Shown one piece after another: positions 41,637 to 46,555 of a stretch of DNA of 46,555 nt. Position 1 is the first letter of the stretch, and each line of letters begins with the position of its first letter. The position numbers and the translations under genes were made by a program. The notes beneath the pieces are model-generated. The model did not search any database and was not told the origin of the DNA. It was given only the letters and a program-made list of their open reading frames with translations. Origin of the DNA: Bacteroidia bacterium (GTDB lineage: Bacteria; Bacteroidota; Bacteroidia; B-17B0; Aurantibacillaceae); assembly GCA_025362575.1 (NCBI GenBank), contig JANYIQ010000051.1:1-46555 (forward strand), written 5' to 3'.

Positions 41637-41900
41637 AATTAAAATAAGTGAAAACAGATCTTAATATCTACAAGTCCTTTTTGAGAGACCTATTCACAAA
41701 TGTGTACAACACATTTGGAACTATTTGGCGATCCAAAAAGTGATATAGAATAATAAAATGCTTGGTTCTTTTTTGAAAACAATTTGACGGAGCAGATTTA
41801 ATGGAAAACAGATTGCTTCCCTATCACTCGCAATGACGCAGAGCAACGCAAGCTTCACATTGAGCCTGCACTATGCTGGGCAAACAGACTGAAATAAACA
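41637..41900. repeat. Partial E end, B copy and remnants
   Basis: Includes the partial terminal E hairpin (41723-41745), the block 'gcttggttcttttttgaaaacaatttgacggagca' and a B copy (about 41811-41838, with a cta-tca variant). No gene seen. Confidence 0.6.
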
Positions 41901-41934
41901 AAAAACCCATTGCAATTTCCTGCAATGGGTTTTT
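41901..41934. terminator. Bidirectional terminator after the minus-strand barrel gene
   Basis: Perfect long stem AAAAACCCATTGCA/TGCAATGGGTTTTT with a 6-base loop (ATTTCC). It has T-runs on both strands and lies about 120 bases beyond the stop at 42056. Confidence 0.85.
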
Positions 41935-42020
41935 AAAATTCTTTTGTCCTAGGGATTTCAGTCCGTTGGATTTTCAATCCTACGAACTTAAGTTAGTTGG
42001 ATTTGCAGTCCTCGGGTTTC

Positions 42021-42057
42021 AACCCGTAGGACCGTAGGTCCAACGGGTCTACGGGTT
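42021..42057. repeat. Hairpin overlapping a stop codon
   Basis: AACCCGTAG (42021-42029) and CTACGGGTT (42049-42057) form a 9-bp perfect stem around a smaller GACC/GGTC pair. The 3' arm overlaps the stop codon of the minus-strand gene (42056-42058). 'tttcaacccg', 'ggattttcaatcc' and similar palindromes precede it, typical of a dispersed intergenic repeat. Confidence 0.7.
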
Positions 42058-42769
42058 AGATCTTTGGTTTCACTCTCTTGTATTTATAACGCTTACCAAG
42101 CGACACCGGTTTAGGTTTAAATTTATAAATAACACCAAAAGTATATTGTAAATAATTTGCAGGCGTTTTAAAGAATGGTTGAACCACGCCAAATTTAGCC
42201 ATAGATTCTAACTGAATACCAAAGCCTTTGTAAATGTGGGCATTTAAACCAAAACCAATGTTGGAAGTAGCACAAGGGCCAACTGTTTTTGTATTTCTAA
42301 TGGTGAACCCGATCCCGCCTGTACCGTAAATATCAATATAAGATTTGGCAGGCAAACCCATTAACGGATTCAGGTCATACAATTCCCAAAGGTGTAATTT
42401 AGTATTAGCATCAAAAGCGAAAAAGTTAGAACTACTTGTTGAGGGAGTAAAATCATTGATCAATTTTCCTGCTTTGTAACGATTATAAGTAAACTGAAAA
42501 CCAAAATCCCAGCCCGAACGATAAGCACCATCAATACCTAATTTGGCTGGGTATGGAGGGAAATTCCAGGAATTGCCGGCATCAAATATTTTTTTCCAGG
42601 GCTGTCCGTTATCATCCACAATGTTCCAGCCTAAGTTAGCGGTCCATGTTGTAGATTTAACAGCGCCTAATAATTTGTACCAGGCTGCATTTAAGCCACT
42701 TTGTGCTTTGCCATTATTTAAAGCTGCAAACATTACTAAGGCAACCAATGTTAATTTTAAATGTTTCAT
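42056..42769 (-). CDS. Outer-membrane beta-barrel protein, paralog of 38821-39573
   Basis: A 237-aa protein. MKHLKLTLVALVMFAALNNGKAQS is a signal peptide. The body has the same order of strands as its paralog: TWTANLGWNIVDDNGQPWKKIF, SWNFPPYPAKLGIDG, GWDFGFQFTYNRYKAG, IDIYGTGGIGFTI, NIGFGLNAHIYKGFGIQLESMAKFG and NYLQYTFGVIYKFKPKP, followed by a basic tail. Predicted eight- to ten-strand barrel in the outer membrane; substrate unknown. It diverges from the OmpA-family gene at 43080, with 310 bases between. Confidence 0.82.
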   Translation of the reverse strand: MKHLKLTLVALVMFAALNNGKAQSGLNAAWYKLLGAVKSTTWTANLGWNIVDDNGQPWKKIFDAGNSWNFPPYPAKLGIDGAYRSGWDFGFQFTYNRYKAGKLINDFTPSTSSSNFFAFDANTKLHLWELYDLNPLMGLPAKSYIDIYGTGGIGFTIRNTKTVGPCATSNIGFGLNAHIYKGFGIQLESMAKFGVVQPFFKTPANYLQYTFGVIYKFKPKPVSLGKRYKYKRVKPKI

Positions 42770-43079
42770 ATCAATTTTTTAAGAATATAATGCCTGCTCT
42801 TTAAGAAAAAGCATAATATTGAAGAGCAAGTTTACAAAAACTAAGCGTATGCAGCAAATTTATTTTCAGTGCTTTAGGGAGGATCTTAGCCTTTTAAAGG
42901 CATTGGTTATATTTATAAATAATTGATTATCAAATTTATAAGTAAAAAATCAAAAAATTCACCATGTAAGAAAATTCGTAAAAAATACACGAAATAGCCC
43001 TTGTTTTTGGCCTTTTCGCCACACATGCAAAGCCGGGGTCATGAATTTATTTATACTTTTAATCATCAAAATTAAAACT
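42770..43079. other. Divergent intergenic region
   Basis: AT-rich, without repeats of the A-F types. It must hold promoters for both neighbours; TTTATACTTTTA at about 43049-43060 is a loose -7-like match for the + gene. Nothing firm is visible. Confidence 0.3.
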
Positions 43080-46000
43080 ATGCTAAAAAAGATCCTTCCG
43101 TTCTTTATTGTTTTTTTGTTCAACACGAATTGCTTTGCGCAAAAACAAGACCTCTCTAAATTATCAAAAGAAGAAAAAAAAGAATTCGAAATTGCCAACG
43201 CATTGTTCATCGACAAACAATACACTGCTGCATGTCCTCATCTTAAACCAATTCTCGCAGCGCATACCGATGATCTTAACTTAAAATACATGGTAGGTGT
43301 TTGCGGCATATATGTTCACAACATACACGAAGAAGCTTTAAGCTATTTAGAAGAAGTTAAAAGCAAGAACCCAAAGACCAAGAACATCGATCTGTATCTG
43401 GCATTACTCTTACATAAAAATTATAAATTCGAAAAAGCCATTGAACTCGCTACGCAATTATTAAGCAATTCAAAAATTGATGCCGATCAAAAAAATGCTT
43501 TGCAGCAAGTGATCCTGTATTCCAATAACGGAAAGATCTTATTACAAAACCCTATTGATGCCCGCATACAAAATCTTGGCTCACCGCCAAATTCAGAAGC
43601 CGCCGAATATTCTCCTGTAATTACATCCGACGAAGAAAAATTAATTTTTACCTATCGCGGTAAAGAAAGTACCGGTGGTTTAGTCGATGCACATTTGATC
43701 TCCGATCCTAAAGGCGATTATACCGAAGATGTTTTTATGTCGAAAAAAATAGATAAGGTCTGGCAAAAACCGGAAAGCATTAAAAGCATTAACACCAACG
43801 ATAACGATGCGGCCATTGCTTTTTCAAGCGATCAGAAACAACTCTTCTTATACAAATATACCGATGCAGGTAAAGGAGATATTTATGTGAGCGAATACGA
43901 CGGCGATAAATTCTCGAAACCTCAGGCTTTAAAAGGCGAAGTAAATACCACTAACTGGGAAGGCTCTCTCTCCATCTCCGTTGACGGAAATAAAATATTT
44001 TTCTCGAGCGATCGTCCGGGCGGCCAGGGCGGCAAAGATCTTTACGTGGCCTTTAAACAGGCCGATGGTTCTTGGGGAAAAGTAAAGAACCTTGGCGATA
44101 AAATTAATACCAAGCTCGATGAAGATGCGCCATTCATTCACCCCGACGGAAGAACTTTAGTATTCAGTTCAGAAGGACATAATACCATGGGCGACTTCGA
44201 TATTTTTTCTTCCGACATGAACGATCTGGATAGTACCTGGGGTGCGCCTGTTAATTTAGGCTATCCTATTAACACCACCGACGATGATCTTTTTTATTTA
44301 TTATCGGCCGATGGAAAGCGCGGTTATTTTTCGACGGAGAAAAAAGGCGGATCGGGTGAGCAGGATATTTATGTTGTTGAACCCGGCATTGCTTCTAAAA
44401 AAACATACTTAACCGTTATTAAAGGAAAAGTAACCGAAGATCTTTTTCCGGTAGAAGCTGAGATCAGCGTTTTTGTTAGTGGTACCGAACGTAAATACAC
44501 CACCCTAAAGTCGAACATAGAAAGCGGGCATTACCTTGTGAATTTACCTTCGGGATATAATTATAAAATTGCTTTTTACAGTAAGAATCTTGGCGACAAA
44601 ACCTTTGACATTGTAGCCGAAAAAGTAGATGGCTATGCCGAGAAAACAATTAACGTGAACTTCGGGATGAACGATACAAGTTCAACCAACCATCAAACGG
44701 TGGTGGTAAAAAACACTTCGTTGTCGGGAACACTTTTATTAACCGATAACATAAACGATAAAGCCGGCGACACCAAAGTATATTTATTGAATGCCGAAGG
44801 AAAAGTGATCGATTCATTACGTACCGACGGAAAAGGCTTTTTTAATTTCAAGAATCTGGAAAGCGATAAAAAATATTTATTGGCTGTTGAACCCGATGAT
44901 GCAAGATTTAAAACCAAAGCCCGCTATTATCTGGCGAATGAGCAGGGCATTATTTCTCGTATCAGTAACCCCGCAAACAGTAAGAAATTTATTTTCAGAA
45001 ATCTGCCTTTAGATCCTAATGCTTTACCGGATCTGTATGCAGAGGGAGAATTAACATTGGCCGGAAAATTTTTAGCGGGCGATCCGGCCAAAGCATTGAA
45101 GAATGCGAAAATAAAGATCACCAATGATCATGGCGATGTGGTTGCAAGCACAAGCACCGATCAATTCGGAGCCTTTGCTTTTAAAGGTTTGCCTGCAGAT
45201 CAAAATTACCTTATCAGTCTCGACGATGCAGACCTTGCTTTGCCCGCGAACACAAAACTGATCTTAAAAAACAAGAACGGTAAAGAAATAAGAACGGTTT
45301 CTTCAACAGGCGGTAAATTTTCGTTCAACTTCTTAGCTTCCGAAAAAGCCTCTATCGAAGACATGAATGCAGGAGATGCAGAATTAGACATGACGCTTTA
45401 CGGTTATGTTTTAGATGAGAATAAAAAACCGCTCGATAATTTTAAGATAACCTTGCTGGATGGCAATGGAGAAATGAGCAGCAACATTAAAACAGATACC
45501 AAAGGAAGATTTGCTTTGAAAAGTTTAAAAGCCATTTTTGATTACATCCTCACGCTGGATGAAAACGATGCAAGAGTAAAGGCCATAAAAAAATTATTCA
45601 TAGCCGATTCGCGCGGACGTGTTTACAGAGAAGTAGTAAGAAACACCAACGGCAAATTCGAGTTCAGGCTTATTGCGGCTGATAAAGTGGTGTTAGGTGA
45701 ATTCCATGTAAAAGATGTACCAGCAGTTGCAGCAACAAGCAGCCCTAAAGAAAACAGTTCCTCAGGTTCTAACGGTTCTTCGTCAACAGCATCCTCCTCC
45801 TCCTCAAAATGTAAGAGCTGTGTTGAGTTTGCAACCGGAAGTTCTGAGCTTAGTTCTTTAGCTGCAAATAAACTCGAAGACCTGCATAAGAAATTAAGTG
45901 CTTCATCATCTGCCATTGAAATTTACGGTCATGCCGATAACACGGGCAGCGATGAAGTTAATCAAACACTTTCATTAGCGCGTGCGCAGGCTGTAAAAAC

Positions 46001-46139
46001 CTGGCTGCAAAATAAGTCTGCCTCGGTTTATCCTGATTCGCGTTTTACAACTGTAAAAGGTAATGGCTCAAGCGAACCCATTTCCGATAACGATTCAGCA
46101 CAGGGCCGCGCTAAGAACAGAAGAGCGGAGGTTAAATAA
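43080..46139 (+). CDS. TPR/PD40/CnaB-like/OmpA-domain protein (PorE-like)
   Basis: About 1019 residues from ATG 43080. MLKKILPFFIVFLFNTNCFAQ is a signal peptide; the Cys is not in a good lipobox. Domains in order: TPR-like helices (about 25-145), a PD40 beta-propeller (about 165-420, with SPVITSDEEKLIFTYRG, AIAFSSDQKQLFLYK, LSISVDGNKIFFSSDRPGGQGGKDLYV and APFIHPDGRTLVFSS), several CnaB/carboxypeptidase-regulatory-like repeats (about 440-880, each with TDxxGxFxFKxL), a Ser-rich linker (about 895-910), and an OmpA peptidoglycan-binding domain (about 915-1019: EIYGHADNTGS, LSLARAQAVKTWL, GRAKNRRAEVK). The order is that of PorE of the type IX secretion system. It may anchor T9SS or gliding machinery to peptidoglycan, but similar proteins with other roles exist. 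Confidence 0.88.
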   Translation: MLKKILPFFIVFLFNTNCFAQKQDLSKLSKEEKKEFEIANALFIDKQYTAACPHLKPILAAHTDDLNLKYMVGVCGIYVHNIHEEALSYLEEVKSKNPKTKNIDLYLALLLHKNYKFEKAIELATQLLSNSKIDADQKNALQQVILYSNNGKILLQNPIDARIQNLGSPPNSEAAEYSPVITSDEEKLIFTYRGKESTGGLVDAHLISDPKGDYTEDVFMSKKIDKVWQKPESIKSINTNDNDAAIAFSSDQKQLFLYKYTDAGKGDIYVSEYDGDKFSKPQALKGEVNTTNWEGSLSISVDGNKIFFSSDRPGGQGGKDLYVAFKQADGSWGKVKNLGDKINTKLDEDAPFIHPDGRTLVFSSEGHNTMGDFDIFSSDMNDLDSTWGAPVNLGYPINTTDDDLFYLLSADGKRGYFSTEKKGGSGEQDIYVVEPGIASKKTYLTVIKGKVTEDLFPVEAEISVFVSGTERKYTTLKSNIESGHYLVNLPSGYNYKIAFYSKNLGDKTFDIVAEKVDGYAEKTINVNFGMNDTSSTNHQTVVVKNTSLSGTLLLTDNINDKAGDTKVYLLNAEGKVIDSLRTDGKGFFNFKNLESDKKYLLAVEPDDARFKTKARYYLANEQGIISRISNPANSKKFIFRNLPLDPNALPDLYAEGELTLAGKFLAGDPAKALKNAKIKITNDHGDVVASTSTDQFGAFAFKGLPADQNYLISLDDADLALPANTKLILKNKNGKEIRTVSSTGGKFSFNFLASEKASIEDMNAGDAELDMTLYGYVLDENKKPLDNFKITLLDGNGEMSSNIKTDTKGRFALKSLKAIFDYILTLDENDARVKAIKKLFIADSRGRVYREVVRNTNGKFEFRLIAADKVVLGEFHVKDVPAVAATSSPKENSSSGSNGSSSTASSSSSKCKSCVEFATGSSELSSLAANKLEDLHKKLSASSSAIEIYGHADNTGSDEVNQTLSLARAQAVKTWLQNKSASVYPDSRFTTVKGNGSSEPISDNDSAQGRAKNRRAEVK

Positions 46140-46555
46140 GTTTAAAGTTTGAAAGTTTAAAAGTTCAAGGTTTGAAAGTTCAAGGTTTGAATTTGAGTTC
46201 AATGGCCTTTGTGTCATCCTGAGCGCTTGCCTCCCCGCGAAGCCTGCCTCTTCATAAAGGGATTAAAATTCATAAACCTTTGGAGAGGCAGATCCTTCAG
46301 GCCTTCTTTTTACGGCGTATTTGGTAAAGAAAAAATAATTGTTTTATAAAAATAGTTTTCGAATCGCCTTCAGGATGACAAAGGCTGTGGCCTGCGTTGG
46401 AGGCATCCCGTTACTTCGGGACTCAGTCCCGATAGCTATTGGGAGACAAATTGTTTAAATATAGTGCTTCGATAGATGCCATCAGCACCACAACCCTTTG
46501 TGTCATCCTGACGAAGGAAGGATCTGTTCTTCACAAAGGGATTAAAATTCATAAA
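46140..46555. repeat. Repeat mosaic F2 at the right end
   Basis: Starts with short tandem 'aaagttcaaggtttg' units (46140-46195), then a C copy, block F (about 46265-46450, nearly identical to 39690-39905) with TCCCGATAGCTATTGGGA (46427-46444), and a further C copy to the end. No gene seen. Confidence 0.85.

Noticed and set aside
31606-42055. A complete conjugative transposon
   Set aside because: RteC-like and HTH_17 genes are suggestive, but no integrase, relaxase, tra gene or clear attachment-site pair is seen.
1-46555. tRNA, rRNA or IS elements
   Set aside because: I looked for T-arm consensus, ribosomal motifs and transposase frames and saw none; by eye this cannot be fully excluded.

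Overview
The window looks like a chromosomal segment of a Bacteroidota bacterium (Flavobacteriia/Sphingobacteriia/Chitinophagia-like; I cannot be more specific). The support is AT-rich coding sequence, a secreted protein with a C-terminal type IX secretion (T9SS) sorting domain, a Wza/Wzc-type polysaccharide system with DUF1972 and WcaJ-like proteins, a TPR/PD40/OmpA (PorE-like) protein, and intergenic regions full of short palindromic and mosaic repeats. I saw no rRNA, tRNA, IS transposase, integrase or CRISPR array.

Layout. 1-7.9 kb: sparse housekeeping genes (a degenerate PAP2 membrane protein, a GIY-YIG protein, penicillin-binding protein 1A, an outer-membrane barrel) among repeats, including a striking 11-bp-phased array at 6621-6796. 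7.9-28.3 kb: a polysaccharide locus all on the + strand, running from a TviC/WbpP-type epimerase through APS kinase (cysC), two flippases, acetyl-, sulfo- and glycosyltransferases, a Wzy polymerase, a methyltransferase and an initiating sugar transferase to a Wza lipoprotein and a Wzc tyrosine kinase. cysC plus a sulfotransferase suggests a sulfated exopolysaccharide. The start of the locus is scarred: a C-terminal fragment and a tiny 3' remnant of the epimerase surround an AlbA_2 ATPase gene and a fragment of a second one. The sugar-phosphate isomerase next to them is out of frame by what reads as loss of one copy of an 11-bp tandem repeat.

28.5-31.6 kb: a secreted small protein and a large T9SS cargo protein. 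31.6-42 kb: an accessory region. It holds an RteC-like protein, two paralogous HTH proteins with similar G/C palindromes upstream, and between them an opposite-strand cluster of four small uncharacterised genes (a 249-aa protein, two hydrophobic proteins, and a protein carrying only the N-terminal part of HU). It also has a Fic protein with an N-terminal winged helix, a probable operator array and a Gln in place of the catalytic His, and an MntA/HepT toxin-antitoxin pair whose toxin gene has an amber stop at codon 8. Three copies of a ~170-240-bp structured repeat (called E here) lie in this region; their stems differ by compensatory changes, which points to selection on a folded RNA or DNA. 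42-46.1 kb: a second outer-membrane barrel paralogous to that at 38.8 kb, and the PorE-like protein. The right end is repeat mosaic again.

The best candidates for undescribed biology are the covarying E element, the small-gene module at 34.1-36.1 kb with its flanking HTH paralogs, the 11-bp-phased arrays, and the possible on/off 11-bp slippage in the isomerase. All functional readings are from sequence alone.
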